A stretch of DNA of 64,000 nt from the NCBI RefSeq assembly GCF_012272695.1, contig NZ_CP050902.1, positions 1,736,001 to 1,800,000 on the forward strand. Reading direction: 5' to 3'. How positions within the stretch are numbered: position 1 is the first letter of the stretch; the number at the start of each line of letters is the position of its first letter. Shown one piece after another: positions 1 to 8,925 of the stretch. The stretch is from Nocardioides sp. JQ2195 (GTDB taxonomy: Bacteria; Actinomycetota; Actinomycetes; Propionibacteriales; Nocardioidaceae). A program made the translations under genes and the position numbers. The notes below the pieces were generated by a model that was not told where the DNA came from, did no database searches, and saw only the letters and a list, made by a program, of their open reading frames with translations.

Positions 1-888
1 GACGGGTTCGACAAGGTTCCGGTGGAGTCCGAGGCACGCTACGCGTTCCGACAGTCCGGGAACGGGCAGCTGCGCCTGGTGTCGGTCCGTGATCCCGCCT
101 TCGAGGAGAAGCACGACATCGACCCGGCACCGTGGGACCTCGGGCCGATCGAGGTGGAGTCCAGCGAGCACGTGCTGGGCATCTTCGACCCGCAGAGCAT
201 CGATGCTGCCTACCAGATCATCCCGGCGGTCGAGGATGGCATCGCGGACGTCAGCCATGAGGTCCCGATGAAGTGGTCGGGCACGGTCGTGGTCTACGCC
301 CTGACCGACCTGACCGTGCTCTCGGAGCTCGACAATCTCCCCGGTGGTGACCCGAACCACCTCGACGGGGTGGCCTTCCCGGTGCGGGCCGGCCCCGGAT
401 CCGGTGCGGTGGCCTCGACCCGGTTCCTGCTGCACCCACGGATGATCTATCGCAACGACGCCACCCGGGACCGGTTGATCCGCCACGAGCTCACCCATGT
501 CGCGCTCGGCTCCCGTGATGACACGGTGCCGACCTGGTTCTCGGAGGGGCTGGCTGAGTACGTCTCGGTGCAGCCCATCCCGGCCCACGAGCGGATGATC
601 TCCCGGGACGCGGTCGAGGCAGCCCGTGCGGGTCTCGACGGGCTGCCCGCGGACGCGACCTTCAACGGCAGCGCGTCGGCGGCGAACTACGGCATCTCCT
701 GGTACGCCTGTGAGTACGTGGCCTCGACCTTCGGTGAGACGGCCCTGTGGCGGCTCTTCGATGCACTGCGCAAGGGTGAGGGGACGGGATCGGACGACCA
801 GGACGACGTCCTCGTCGCAACGCTGGGGATCGACTCGGCACAGCTGGCCAGGGGTGCAGGGGAGAAGATGCTCGGCACCTTCGGCTGA
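1..888 (+). CDS. Zinc metallopeptidase fragment (gluzincin, peptidase MA-like), 5' end outside window
   Basis: The reading frame is open to the left edge, so the true start is probably upstream; the first possible start inside the window is GTG at 22. The protein carries a zinc-protease HExxH motif (HELTH, encoded at 484-498) followed about 20 residues later by a glutamate in WFSEGLAEY. That spacing is typical of gluzincins, in which the two histidines and the second glutamate bind zinc. This combination matches the peptidase MA-like group found in secreted or membrane-anchored actinobacterial proteins. Any signal peptide or membrane anchor would lie in the missing N-terminus. The substrate is unknown. 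A tandem 19-base repeat follows the stop codon. Confidence 0.75.
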   Translation, partial: DGFDKVPVESEARYAFRQSGNGQLRLVSVRDPAFEEKHDIDPAPWDLGPIEVESSEHVLGIFDPQSIDAAYQIIPAVEDGIADVSHEVPMKWSGTVVVYALTDLTVLSELDNLPGGDPNHLDGVAFPVRAGPGSGAVASTRFLLHPRMIYRNDATRDRLIRHELTHVALGSRDDTVPTWFSEGLAEYVSVQPIPAHERMISRDAVEAARAGLDGLPADATFNGSASAANYGISWYACEYVASTFGETALWRLFDALRKGEGTGSDDQDDVLVATLGIDSAQLARGAGEKMLGTFG

Positions 889-890
889 TC

Positions 891-928
891 GGCGGGGCGC
901 CGACCGGCCGGCGGGGCGCCGACCGGCC
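891..928. repeat. Perfect tandem duplication of a 19-base GC-rich unit
   Basis: The unit GGCGGGGCGCCGACCGGCC occurs twice without a gap (891-909 and 910-928), immediately after the stop codon of the metallopeptidase gene. The unit contains GGCGCC and CCGGCCGG self-complementary cores, so it could form a hairpin and help end transcription between the two convergent genes. No T-run follows. Confidence 0.75.
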
Positions 929-1024
929 GGAGCTGTCCGCAGGCTGGGGTGGTTCTCGCGCCACGGGACCACGCAACCGCGCAGGGACCCGGGCTCGGTG
1001 ACGGCGGGCCCTGGTCAGGTCGTC

Positions 1025-1768
1025 TCAGACGACGCGCACCGTGGTGCGTGCTGACGCGGTGAAGTCCCAGAGCCTGAGTGACATCGCCCGGCTGAGCCGG
1101 ATGCAGCCGTGTGACTGGGCGAAGTTGGTGCCCAGGAACCAGTTGGGGTGGATCTGGTTGCCGGTGGCCATCGAACGGGGGACCTGGTGGAAGCCGAAGC
1201 CACAGGGCGCGAACCGGATGAAGTTGTCCAACCAGACAGATCCGCTGCGGTTCAGCCTGACCCGGGCAGCGCGGCCGCAGTAGGAACCGGTGGCGTAGCT
1301 GCCGCGACTCAGCTCTCCGGGATTGTCGACCATGCCGCCCTGGGCCACGGTCCGGCCTCGGGCGTCGACCAACCACACCCAGTTCTGTGCCTGGCTGATC
1401 ACGATGCGCCGTCCGGCACCGGACCGGGCGGGCACGGGACGGGAGTCGCAGCGTCGGGCGCTGTCGGCGTACAGCCGCCGCTTGGTGACCCGGCCCGCGG
1501 TCCCGGTCTGGGCCAGGCCGTGGCGTGACTGGAACCGGATCACCGCTGACTTGGTCCAGCTGCCGGCGACTCCGTCGACGGGGCCGGCGTTGCAACCCAA
1601 GGAGTTGAGCTGCTTCTGCAGGCGAGCGGTGCCGGTGCCGGCCACGACGCGGGAAGCGTTCGTGGCACGAGCGCTGGACGGTTGCGTCGAGGCGGTCGCC
1701 GGTGACGGCACGAGCGCGACCAGTCCGAGGACGACGGCGAGCGTGAAGAACGGGGCGAGGAACTTCAT
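1025..1768 (-). CDS. Secreted L,D-transpeptidase with peptidoglycan-binding domain
   Basis: Predicted to form 3-3 cross-links in peptidoglycan outside the membrane. The 247-residue protein starts at ATG 1768, preceded by a GGGAG ribosome site; an upstream in-frame ATG has no such site. Residues 1-26 form a signal peptide. Residues about 47-90 resemble a PG_binding_1 domain (LQKQLNSLGC...DGVAG). The C-terminal YkuD domain has His194 and the catalytic SHGCIRLS motif with Cys222. The catalytic domain lacks the extra Ig-like domains of the mycobacterial LdtMt2 type. It stands alone, convergent with the metallopeptidase gene and divergent from the PAC2 gene. Confidence 0.9.
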   Translation of the reverse strand: MKFLAPFFTLAVVLGLVALVPSPATASTQPSSARATNASRVVAGTGTARLQKQLNSLGCNAGPVDGVAGSWTKSAVIRFQSRHGLAQTGTAGRVTKRRLYADSARRCDSRPVPARSGAGRRIVISQAQNWVWLVDARGRTVAQGGMVDNPGELSRGSYATGSYCGRAARVRLNRSGSVWLDNFIRFAPCGFGFHQVPRSMATGNQIHPNWFLGTNFAQSHGCIRLSRAMSLRLWDFTASARTTVRVV

Positions 1769-1894
1769 CGTGGTCTCCCGGAACGCGTGAGGGGTGGCAG
1801 GCGATCCACCTGACACCCTTGAGACGCACGCCCGAGCCAGAAGGTTGCGATCCCACGCGGATCACTCGGGAATGTCGCGCCCCCCGAGTCCGTT

Positions 1895-1922
1895 GCAGCA
1901 CCAGGACGCCCTCCGGTGCTGC
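1895..1922. promoter_or_regulatory. Inverted repeat upstream of the PAC2 gene
   Basis: Perfect 8-base arms GCAGCACC (1895-1902) and GGTGCTGC (1915-1922) are separated by 12 bases, in the divergent region between the L,D-transpeptidase and PAC2 genes. A TAGGCT hexamer at 1932-1937 could be the -10 element for the PAC2 gene. The repeat would then lie over or near the -35 region, so it may be an operator. Confidence 0.35.
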
Positions 1923-1969
1923 TTCTCGCACTAGGCTCATGGGCAGTCACCTGTGTGGGAAGGAAATCC

Positions 1970-2881
1970 GTGAAGTACGTACACGTCGTCGACGAGGTGC
2001 CCGGTCTCGAGCCGGGGCGCTCCGTGCCCCTGGTCCTGGCCCTGCACGGGTTCCTGGACGCCGGCAACGCGGCCACGGTCGCTGTCGACCACCTGACCTC
2101 GCACGGTGTCGGCCCGGTGGTGGCCACCTTCGACGTCGACGTCTTCCACGACTATCGCGCCCGCCGCCCGGTGATCTCCTTCGTGCGCGACCACTACGAG
2201 GAGTACGACGCCCCGCGCCTGGTCGTACGCCTGATGCATGACGAGGTCGAGCAGCCCTACCTGCTGCTCAGTGGGCCGGAGCCCGACACCCGTTGGGAGG
2301 GGTTCGCCGAGGCCGTCCGAGAGGTGGTCGAGCGCTTCGACGTGGACCTCGTGGTGGCGATGGGCTCGGTGCCGATGGCGGCCCCGCACTCCCGGCCGCT
2401 GGCGGTGACCCAGCACGCCAACCGCACTGAGCTGATGCTGCGCCGCAACCCGTGGCTGGGGGAGATCCGTGTGCCGGCCTCCGCGCAGGCGCTGCTCGAG
2501 GTGCGACTCAAGGACCACGCCCACGACATGACCGGCTACGTCGCGCACGTTCCCCACTACCTCGCACAGTTCGACCACCCGTTGGCTGCGCTCCGGCTCC
2601 TGGAGGGTGTCGAGGAGTCGACGGGCCTCTCGTTCCACCTCGATGGCCTGAAGGTGGCCGCGGAGGCGAAGGACCGCGAGATCGCGACGTACCTCGAGGA
2701 CAACCCGGAGGTGGGCGAGATCGTCCGGGGGCTCGAGCAGCAGTACGACGCGTTCGCCCGCTCCGAGGAGGCCGGCCGCAGCCTGCTTGCCGAGGACGGC
2801 GAGATCCCCACCGGTGACGAGATCGGTGAGCAGTTCGAGCAGTTCCTGGCCGGCCTCGACGGCCCCGACACCCATCCCTGA
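1970..2881 (+). CDS. PAC2 family protein (proteasome assembly chaperone 2-like)
   Basis: Soluble 303-residue protein of the PAC2/PF09754 family, which in actinobacteria is widespread but lacks a firmly established function. The family resembles eukaryotic and archaeal proteasome assembly chaperones. Recognisable features are the N-terminal beta-alpha segment with PLVLALHGFLDAGNA, the ATFDVDVFHDYRARRP segment and the GSVPMAAPHSRP loop. The acidic C-terminus (residues about 235-303) is predicted helical. GTG 1970 is chosen because AAGGAAA precedes it and because the upstream extension does not look like the family. It is 13 bases upstream of the thioesterase gene, so the two are probably co-transcribed. 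Confidence 0.85.
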   Translation: MKYVHVVDEVPGLEPGRSVPLVLALHGFLDAGNAATVAVDHLTSHGVGPVVATFDVDVFHDYRARRPVISFVRDHYEEYDAPRLVVRLMHDEVEQPYLLLSGPEPDTRWEGFAEAVREVVERFDVDLVVAMGSVPMAAPHSRPLAVTQHANRTELMLRRNPWLGEIRVPASAQALLEVRLKDHAHDMTGYVAHVPHYLAQFDHPLAALRLLEGVEESTGLSFHLDGLKVAAEAKDREIATYLEDNPEVGEIVRGLEQQYDAFARSEEAGRSLLAEDGEIPTGDEIGEQFEQFLAGLDGPDTHP

Positions 2882-2894
2882 GAAGGACTGCCCC

Positions 2895-3755
2895 GTGCCC
2901 AAGTCTGCGGAAGAGCTCGTCGAGCTCCTCGACATCGAGACCATCGACACCAACTTGTTCCGGGGGCGTCAGCCCGACACCAAGCTGCAGCGGGTGTTCG
3001 GTGGCCAGGTGGCCGCCCAGGCCCTGATCGCTGCCGATCGCACTGCGGGCGACGAGTTCAGGGCGCACTCGTTGCACTCCTACTTCCTGCGTCCCGGGGA
3101 CACCGCCGTCCCGATCGTCTACGACGTGGAGAACCTGCGCGACGGTCGTTCGTTCGCCACGCGCCGGGTGATCGCTCGCCAGCACGGCCGTCCGATCTAC
3201 CTGATGTCGGTCAACTTCCAGGTGGACGAGGTCGGCCTCGAGCACCACGACGCGATGCCGGAGGTGGCCGGCCCGGAGCAGGCGATCTCCATGTCCGAGC
3301 TGTTCGGTCGGCCAGCAGAGGGCGGACTGGGGGAGTGGGAGCGTGAGTGGTCCGCCCTTGACGTGCGTTACCTCGGCAACTCGAGGACGGGCGGTGTGGC
3401 GGAGGATCCCGGTCGTCCCGCCCGGGCCCAGCTGTGGGTCAGGGTGGCCGGGGAGCTGCCGGACGACTCCCTCGGCCAGCAGGCTGCCTTCACCTATGCG
3501 AGTGACATGACCCTGATCGGTGCGGCGCTGGTGCCGCACGACCGGAGCATCGCGTCACCGGGCATGCAGGTGGCCTCGCTCGACCACACGATCTGGTTCC
3601 ACAAGCCTTTCCGGGCGGACGACTGGTGGCTCTACGACCAGAGCTCTCCGTCCGCGTCCGGGGGGCGTGGGTTGGTGCTGGCCAGGGTGTTCTCCCAGTC
3701 CGGGGACCTGGTGGCCACGGTGGCCCAGGAGGGCCTGATCCGCCAGCGCTCATAG
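2895..3755 (+). CDS. tesB: Acyl-CoA thioesterase II (TesB-type)
   Basis: Hydrolyses acyl-CoA to free fatty acid and CoA in the cytoplasm. The 286-residue length and double hot-dog layout match TesB. The expected catalytic Asp lies in the ASDMTLIG segment, the Thr in LDHTIWFH and the Gln in AQEGLIR; RGRQP and VFGGQVAAQAL near the N-terminus are also typical. GTG 2895 has AGAAGGA upstream; the longer in-frame extension overlaps the PAC2 gene and shows no similarity. It forms a two-gene unit with the PAC2 gene. Confidence 0.9.
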   Translation: MPKSAEELVELLDIETIDTNLFRGRQPDTKLQRVFGGQVAAQALIAADRTAGDEFRAHSLHSYFLRPGDTAVPIVYDVENLRDGRSFATRRVIARQHGRPIYLMSVNFQVDEVGLEHHDAMPEVAGPEQAISMSELFGRPAEGGLGEWEREWSALDVRYLGNSRTGGVAEDPGRPARAQLWVRVAGELPDDSLGQQAAFTYASDMTLIGAALVPHDRSIASPGMQVASLDHTIWFHKPFRADDWWLYDQSSPSASGGRGLVLARVFSQSGDLVATVAQEGLIRQRS

Positions 3756-3890
3756 CATGACAACGATGTAGTTCGTGACAGACACGCGGGACTGTTGTTA
3801 TCTTTTGCGAACCCTCGTGGCTGGATGAATCCGGTGTTGCTCATGTGACCTCTGTGATCGGCCACTTCCTGTCCTGGAAGGTCACCAGAA

Positions 3891-5114
3891 ATGCATGTGC
3901 GACACACCGCCACGTCCGTGGCGCTCGGGACAGTCCTGCTGAGCTGTCTCACCCTGGCCCCGGCCCAGTCCGCGGCCCGCCGGAGCGCGCCCGCCGCTGA
4001 CTACGAGATGCCGTTCCCGTGCGGCCAGACCTGGACCGGGAGCACCCGGGCCAACCACAGCCCCAGCAGCAAGGCGATCGACTGGAACCGCGCCGACGAC
4101 ATGGGTGCGCCCGTGGTGGCCAGTGCTCCCGGTGTGGTGACCACCGCGAACAAGGTCTCCACCGGTGGCTACGGCAAGTCGGTCGTCATCGACCACGGGA
4201 ACGGTGAGGACTCGCTCTATGCCCACCTCAGCGTGGTCTCCGTCTCGGTCGGCCAGCGGGTCGACCAGGGCATGCAGATCGGCAACGTCGGCTCCAGCGG
4301 CAACTCCACGGGCGCCCACCTGCACTTCGAGGAACGCAAGTCGCGCACGGTGGTGTTTCCCTACCTGCACGGCACGAGCTTCGTCTTCGGAAGCTCGCCG
4401 AAGTCCCAGAACTGCGTGGACGTCCCGCTCGCCGAGGACTGGACGGGCGACGGGATCGCCGAGCCCACGGTCTTCCGCCGGGCCACCCTGGCCAAGTTCC
4501 GGATCATGCGTCCCGACAAGCCGGTCCTGGTCAAGCGACTCGGAACCGCCACGGACCAACCGGTGGTGGGGGACTGGGACGGCAGGGGTGGGGCCAACCC
4601 CGGCGTGTACACGGCGGCCACGACCACCTTCTCGCTCAAGTTCAAGGGTGAGGTGACCAGCTTCGTCTTCGGCACGCCACCCGACCAGCCCGTCGCAGGG
4701 GACTGGGACGGCAACGGCAGGTGGGAGGTCGGCCTCTGGCGGGCGCGCAAGGGCAAGTTCATCCTCCGGTCGGCCGCGGGGGCGAAGACCAAGATCAGCC
4801 TGGGTGGCAAGGACGACCTGCCGGTGACGGGTGACTGGGACGGCGACGGACGCACCGACGTCGGAGTCTTCGACCAAGCCACGGCCAGGTTCACGTTGCG
4901 CAAGGTCGACGACGAGGGCACGGTCTGGCTGGGCACCATCACCTACGGCCAGCCCGGCGACCTGCCGGTGACGGGTGACTGGGACGGCAACGGGCGCACG
5001 GACCTGGGTGTCTGGTCCCCGGCGACGGCGAAGTTCGCCATGCGCAGGGCGACCGAGCCGACCGCCGCGCGTGCGCTCTCGATCTCAACGGTCAAGTTCG
5101 GTCGTCGGCGCTGA
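3891..5114 (+). CDS. Secreted M23 (LytM) peptidase with five WDG-type repeats
   Basis: Predicted extracellular peptidoglycan endopeptidase or adhesin. Residues 1-29 are a signal peptide. The M23 domain (about 40-150) has all expected zinc ligands: His56 and Asp64 in NHSPSSKAIDW, His112 in YAHL, and His143/His145 in GAHLHFE. After it come five repeats spaced 43-49 residues apart, with the pattern GDWDGxGRTDxGVW...F.L. They begin near 4435, 4570, 4699, 4831 and 4977 and resemble FG-GAP/VCBS-like propeller blades that may bind calcium or polysaccharide. GGAAGG precedes the ATG. The repeats are similar at DNA level, so copy number could vary between strains. Confidence 0.88.
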   Translation: MHVRHTATSVALGTVLLSCLTLAPAQSAARRSAPAADYEMPFPCGQTWTGSTRANHSPSSKAIDWNRADDMGAPVVASAPGVVTTANKVSTGGYGKSVVIDHGNGEDSLYAHLSVVSVSVGQRVDQGMQIGNVGSSGNSTGAHLHFEERKSRTVVFPYLHGTSFVFGSSPKSQNCVDVPLAEDWTGDGIAEPTVFRRATLAKFRIMRPDKPVLVKRLGTATDQPVVGDWDGRGGANPGVYTAATTTFSLKFKGEVTSFVFGTPPDQPVAGDWDGNGRWEVGLWRARKGKFILRSAAGAKTKISLGGKDDLPVTGDWDGDGRTDVGVFDQATARFTLRKVDDEGTVWLGTITYGQPGDLPVTGDWDGNGRTDLGVWSPATAKFAMRRATEPTAARALSISTVKFGRRR

Positions 5115-5142
5115 GCCGGTCGCTCTCCCGCGTGTTGCCGAT

Positions 5143-5209
5143 CCGGGTCGCAAGCCCGGGAAGGCCCAGTCGGCACGACCTGACCTCGGCTGGCCAGTTC
5201 GTGCCGACT
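5143..5209. terminator. Hairpins between convergent M23 and MaoC genes; related to the dispersed palindrome
   Basis: A small stem CCGGG (5143-5147)/CCCGG (5155-5159) is followed by a larger one with perfect 11-base arms, AGTCGGCACGA (5168-5178) and TCGTGCCGACT (5199-5209). The larger arm shares GTCGGCACG with the long palindromes at 8926 and 39165. Its position between two 3' ends suggests bidirectional termination; there is no T-run. Confidence 0.55.
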
Positions 5210-5227
5210 CGGGTCAGCACCAGAAGG

Positions 5228-6109
5228 TCACAGGGACGTGGTGCGTCCCAGGACGTGGGGTGCGCCCGACTTCGGGCTGGTGACTGCGAAGTCGAACCCG
5301 GTCTCCGACTCCGTGGCGCCGAAGACCACCGTGCCGGGCAGGAAGATCGGCTTCTTGAAACCGACCTCCACCCGGACGGTATCGGGCAGGCGGTTCTCGA
5401 TCGCAGCGACCGCACGGGCCTTGGTCCACATGCCGTGCGCGATGTGCCGGGGGAAGCCGAATGCCTTGGCGGTCAACGGGTGAAGGTGGATCGGGTTGCT
5501 GTCGCCCGAGACCGCGGCATAGCGCCGGCCCAGGTCTGAGGGAAGTCGCCAGCGGGCCGCCCCGTGGGACACGGGGTTGAACTCCGTGCCGCGCTCGCCG
5601 TTCTCCTTGTCGCCCTTCCCGATGCGCAGGTAGGTCGAGGTGCTCTCCCAGATCGTCTCGCCGTCGGCCTCGACGGTGACGTTCATGTCGTAGGCGCGGC
5701 CCTTGCTGTGCACCCGGAGGTTCTCGGCGCGCGCCCGCGCGGACACGGTCTCGCCGATGGCCACGGGACGGTGCTGGGTGATGCTGTTCTCCAGGTGCAC
5801 CGTGCCGATGGCCGGGAACGGGAACGCGGAGTCCGACATGATCGCCATGTGCAGGGGGAAGGCCACCATGTGCAGGTAGGTGAGTGGCGCGGTGTCCTTC
5901 TGCGGGAACCCGCACACCCCGGCGTACGCCGCGACGCCCTCGCGGGTGACGGGCACGTCACGGCGCTGGACGGTGAGGTCGGGCAGCTCGCGCCCGGTCT
6001 TCTTCACCCCGGGCAGCTGGTTGACGCCGGGAACGGTGGGCAGGGCGGCCTTGAGGATGCCGCCGAGCCCCCCGCCGGATCCAGTGATGGTGCGCACTTC
6101 GCCGGCCAT
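5228..6109 (-). CDS. htdX: MaoC-like (R)-3-hydroxyacyl thioester dehydratase (HtdX-like)
   Basis: Interconverts 3-hydroxyacyl and trans-2-enoyl thioesters. The 293-residue protein is a double hot-dog: a degenerate N-terminal half and a C-terminal half carrying the hydratase 2 motif GDSNPIHLHP, with the Asp and His of the active site, then HIAHGMW. It starts one base after the fabG4 stop, so the two are translationally linked. Together with the divergent fadA2 they repeat the gene order of Mycobacterium tuberculosis Rv0241c-Rv0242c-Rv0243 (from memory). The chain length and the carrier (ACP or CoA) cannot be read from the sequence. Confidence 0.85.
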   Translation of the reverse strand: MAGEVRTITGSGGGLGGILKAALPTVPGVNQLPGVKKTGRELPDLTVQRRDVPVTREGVAAYAGVCGFPQKDTAPLTYLHMVAFPLHMAIMSDSAFPFPAIGTVHLENSITQHRPVAIGETVSARARAENLRVHSKGRAYDMNVTVEADGETIWESTSTYLRIGKGDKENGERGTEFNPVSHGAARWRLPSDLGRRYAAVSGDSNPIHLHPLTAKAFGFPRHIAHGMWTKARAVAAIENRLPDTVRVEVGFKKPIFLPGTVVFGATESETGFDFAVTSPKSGAPHVLGRTTSL

Positions 6110-6110
6110 G

Positions 6111-7439
6111 TCAGGCGCCCAGCATCATCTGGCCGCAGACGCGGACCACGTTGCCGTTCACCGCGGTGGATGCGGGGTTGGCGTACCAGGCGATCGTCTC
6201 GGCGACATCGACCGGCAGACCACCCTGGCTCATCGCGTTGAGACGCTGGCCGACCTCGCGGGTGGCGAAGGGCACCGCGGCCGTCATCGCGGTGACGATG
6301 AAGCCGGGGGCCACAGCGTTGATGGTGATGCCGTCCTCGAGCTCGCCGGCGAGCGAGTCGACGAAGCCGATGACTCCGGCCTTGGACGCTGCGTAGTTGG
6401 TCTGGCCCACGTTGCCGGCGATGCCCGCGATCGAGGCGACGCCGATGATGCGACCGTTCTTGTTGATCGCACCCTGCGCGAGCAGCTCGCGGGTGATCAG
6501 CTCGGGAGCGGTCAGGTTGACAGCGATGACGGAGGACCAGCGGTCCTCGCCCATGTTCGCGAGCTTCTTGTCCCGGGTGATGCCGGCGTTGTGCACGACG
6601 ATGTCGACGCCGCCGTGGTTCTCCTTGACGTGGTGCGCGATGCGCTGCGGAGCGTCGGCGTGGGTGATGTCGAGGGTGAGGCTGTCGCCGTTGAGCTCCT
6701 TCATGACCGACTGCAGCTCGCTGGCGGCCTGGGGGACATCGATGCCGAGCACGGTGGCGCCGTCGCGGTGCAGGACCCGGGCGATCTGCTCCCCGATGCC
6801 GCGGCTGGCGCCGGTCACGATGGCGATCTTGCCGGCCAACGGACGTTCCCAGTCCTTCAGCTCCACGGCCTTCTTCTCGCCCTGGGTGCCGATCCGGACG
6901 ACCTGCCCGGAGACGTAGGCGGACTTGGGGGAGAGGAGGAAGGCCAGCGTGGAGTCGATGGCCCGCTCGGCGCCCGGCGCCACGTAGACGAGCTGGACGG
7001 TGGACCCCTTGCCGATCTCCTTCCCGAGCGAGCGCGTGAATCCCTCGAGTGCGCGCTGGGCCACCCGCTCGCCGCCCTCCAGCAGCTCGGGAGCGGTGCC
7101 GAGCACGACGACGCGCGCGCAGGACTCGAGGCTGCGCAGCAACGGGGTGAAGAACTCCTGCAGCGCAATCAGGTCGGACGAGGAGGTGAGGCCGGTGGCG
7201 TCGAAGACCAGGCCCTTGTACTTCTGGCCCTCGGCTGCCTCGGTGGTGCTGGAGATGCCGAGACCGTCGAGTGCGGTGGTCAGGTCCAGGCGTCCCTCGC
7301 CACCCACGACCACGGTGCCGTCGACGAGGGGCGCACCCTCGGTCCAGCGGTCGAGGGCGACCGGGTTCGGCAGTCCGAGGTTCTTGACCAACAGCTTGCC
7401 GATGGGGGACTTGGTGAAGGCTTGGTAACGGTCGCTCAT
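6111..7439 (-). CDS. fabG4: High-molecular-weight 3-oxoacyl-thioester reductase (FabG4-like)
   Basis: NAD(P)H-dependent ketoreductase, 442 residues, much longer than the usual 250-residue FabG because of an N-terminal flavodoxin-like domain (about 1-200). The C-terminal SDR domain has the nucleotide-binding TGASRGIGEQIA, the HNAGITRDK segment and the catalytic YAASKAG. Start ATG 7439 is supported by AGAAGGA nine bases upstream; the longer frame (20 more residues) has no such site. It precedes htdX with one base between them. The FabG4/HtdX/FadA2 trio provides reductase, dehydratase and thiolase steps, so it could run either beta-oxidation or reverse chain elongation. Confidence 0.88.
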   Translation of the reverse strand: MSDRYQAFTKSPIGKLLVKNLGLPNPVALDRWTEGAPLVDGTVVVGGEGRLDLTTALDGLGISSTTEAAEGQKYKGLVFDATGLTSSSDLIALQEFFTPLLRSLESCARVVVLGTAPELLEGGERVAQRALEGFTRSLGKEIGKGSTVQLVYVAPGAERAIDSTLAFLLSPKSAYVSGQVVRIGTQGEKKAVELKDWERPLAGKIAIVTGASRGIGEQIARVLHRDGATVLGIDVPQAASELQSVMKELNGDSLTLDITHADAPQRIAHHVKENHGGVDIVVHNAGITRDKKLANMGEDRWSSVIAVNLTAPELITRELLAQGAINKNGRIIGVASIAGIAGNVGQTNYAASKAGVIGFVDSLAGELEDGITINAVAPGFIVTAMTAAVPFATREVGQRLNAMSQGGLPVDVAETIAWYANPASTAVNGNVVRVCGQMMLGA

Positions 7440-7503
7440 GGGTTCTGTGTCCTTCTCGACGTTGGGGTCGGTTGGGGCCCGACGTAGGGCTGGTGCCATC
7501 GTA

Positions 7504-7522
7504 TGTAACTAGAGGTGTAACT
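7504..7522 (+). promoter_or_regulatory. Direct repeat TGTAACT in the fabG4-fadA2 divergent promoter
   Basis: TGTAACT occurs at 7504-7510 and 7516-7522, a 12-base period, within the 178-base region between divergent fabG4 and fadA2. The same heptamer occurs at 9757-9763 upstream of the TetR gene. One helical turn between copies is compatible with a regulator binding site; the regulator could be the nearby TetR protein (inference). Confidence 0.4.
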
Positions 7523-7617
7523 GAGAGTCCACTTTTCGTGATCTCTGACTCATTGCTTTCCCTCTGGGGCCGTCACCGGCAAGGATATGCAGACCCGAAT
7601 CAACTCAGGAGTGACTC

Positions 7618-8916
7618 ATGCAGGCCAAGTCCCGCCGCGTCGCCGTCATCGGTGGCAACCGCATTCCCTTCGCCCGCTCGAACACCGTCTACAGCGATGC
7701 CTCCAACCAGGAGATGCTCACGGCGGCGCTCGACGGGCTGGTCGACCGCTTCGGTCTCGAGGGTGAGCAGCTCGGCGAGTTCGTCGCTGGTGCCGTCCTC
7801 AAGCACAGCGCCGACTTCAACCTGGCCCGCGAGGTCGTGCTCGGCTCCAAGCTGTCACCGCGCACCCCTGCGACCGACATCCAGCAGGCGTGCGGCACCG
7901 GCCTCCAGGCGGCCATCCAGGTGGCCAACAAGATCGCCCTCGGCCAGATCGACGTGGGTGTCGCGGGTGGTTCCGACACCACGTCCGACGCCCCCCTCGC
8001 GGTCGGTGACAAGCTGCGCAAGAAGCTGATCAAGGTCAACCAGGCCAAGGACGCCAAGGGCCGTCTCGCCGCGCTGGCCAAGATCCGCCCGTCCGACATC
8101 TCGCTCGCCATCCCCCAGAACGGCGAGCCGCGCACCGGGCTCTCCATGGGAGACCACCAGGCGTTGACCGCCTTGGAGTGGGGCATCACCCGCGAGGCCC
8201 AGGACGAGCTCGCCGCGGCTTCGCACCAGAAGCTCGCCGCCTCCTACGAGGCTGGCTTCCAGGACGACCTGATCACGCCGTTCCGGGGCGTCGAGCGCGA
8301 CAACAACCTGCGGCCCGACTCCACCGTCGAGAAGCTCGCCAAGCTCAAGCCGGTCTTCGGCAAGGGCGACGCGGCGACGATGACCGCAGGCAACTCCACC
8401 CCCCTCAGCGACGGTGCCTCGGTCGTGCTGCTCGCCTCGGAGGAGTGGGCCGCGGAGCACGACCTCCCGGTGCTCGCCTACCTCACGGCCTACGAGACGG
8501 CTGCCGTCGACTACGTCGGTGGCGACGAGGGCCTGCTGATGGCTCCGGCGTACGCCGTGTCCCAGATGCTCGAGCGCGAGGGCCTGACCCTGCAGGACTT
8601 CGACTACTACGAGATCCACGAAGCCTTCGCCTCGCAGGTGCTCTCCACGCTCAAGGCATGGGAGGACCCGGTCTTCTGCAAGGAGCGCCTGGGCCGGGAC
8701 GAGCCGCTGGGGGCCATCGACCGCGACAAGCTCAACGTCAACGGCTCCTCGCTGGCGGCTGCCCACCCGTTCGCGGCCACCGGTGGCCGCATCGTGGCGG
8801 CGCTGGCCAAGGAGCTGGCCCAGAAGGCTGAGTCGACGGGCACGGGGGGCCGTGGCCTGATCTCGATCTGCGCCGCGGGCGGCCAGGGCGTCGTGGCGAT
8901 CCTCGAGCGCCCCTGA
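7618..8916 (+). CDS. fadA2: Acetyl-CoA C-acyltransferase (thiolase, FadA2-like)
   Basis: Cleaves 3-ketoacyl-CoA to acetyl-CoA and a shortened acyl-CoA, or the reverse. The 432-residue protein shows a complete thiolase active site: the nucleophile Cys92 in QQACGTG, EIHEAFASQ, the histidine in NGSSLAAAHPFAATGGR, and the second cysteine in SICAAGGQG. The thiolase loop region is long (KKLIKVNQAKDAKGRL), as in FadI/FadA2-type enzymes. The ATG follows CAGGAGTGACTC, a good ribosome site. It is transcribed divergently from fabG4-htdX, sharing an intergenic control region. Confidence 0.93.
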   Translation: MQAKSRRVAVIGGNRIPFARSNTVYSDASNQEMLTAALDGLVDRFGLEGEQLGEFVAGAVLKHSADFNLAREVVLGSKLSPRTPATDIQQACGTGLQAAIQVANKIALGQIDVGVAGGSDTTSDAPLAVGDKLRKKLIKVNQAKDAKGRLAALAKIRPSDISLAIPQNGEPRTGLSMGDHQALTALEWGITREAQDELAAASHQKLAASYEAGFQDDLITPFRGVERDNNLRPDSTVEKLAKLKPVFGKGDAATMTAGNSTPLSDGASVVLLASEEWAAEHDLPVLAYLTAYETAAVDYVGGDEGLLMAPAYAVSQMLEREGLTLQDFDYYEIHEAFASQVLSTLKAWEDPVFCKERLGRDEPLGAIDRDKLNVNGSSLAAAHPFAATGGRIVAALAKELAQKAESTGTGGRGLISICAAGGQGVVAILERP

Positions 8917-8925
8917 TCCACTCCT

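Noticed and set aside
5880-7487. Plus-strand open frame opposite fabG4
   Set aside because: Antisense shadow rich in Gly, Asp, Val and Ala; fabG4 has complete SDR motifs.
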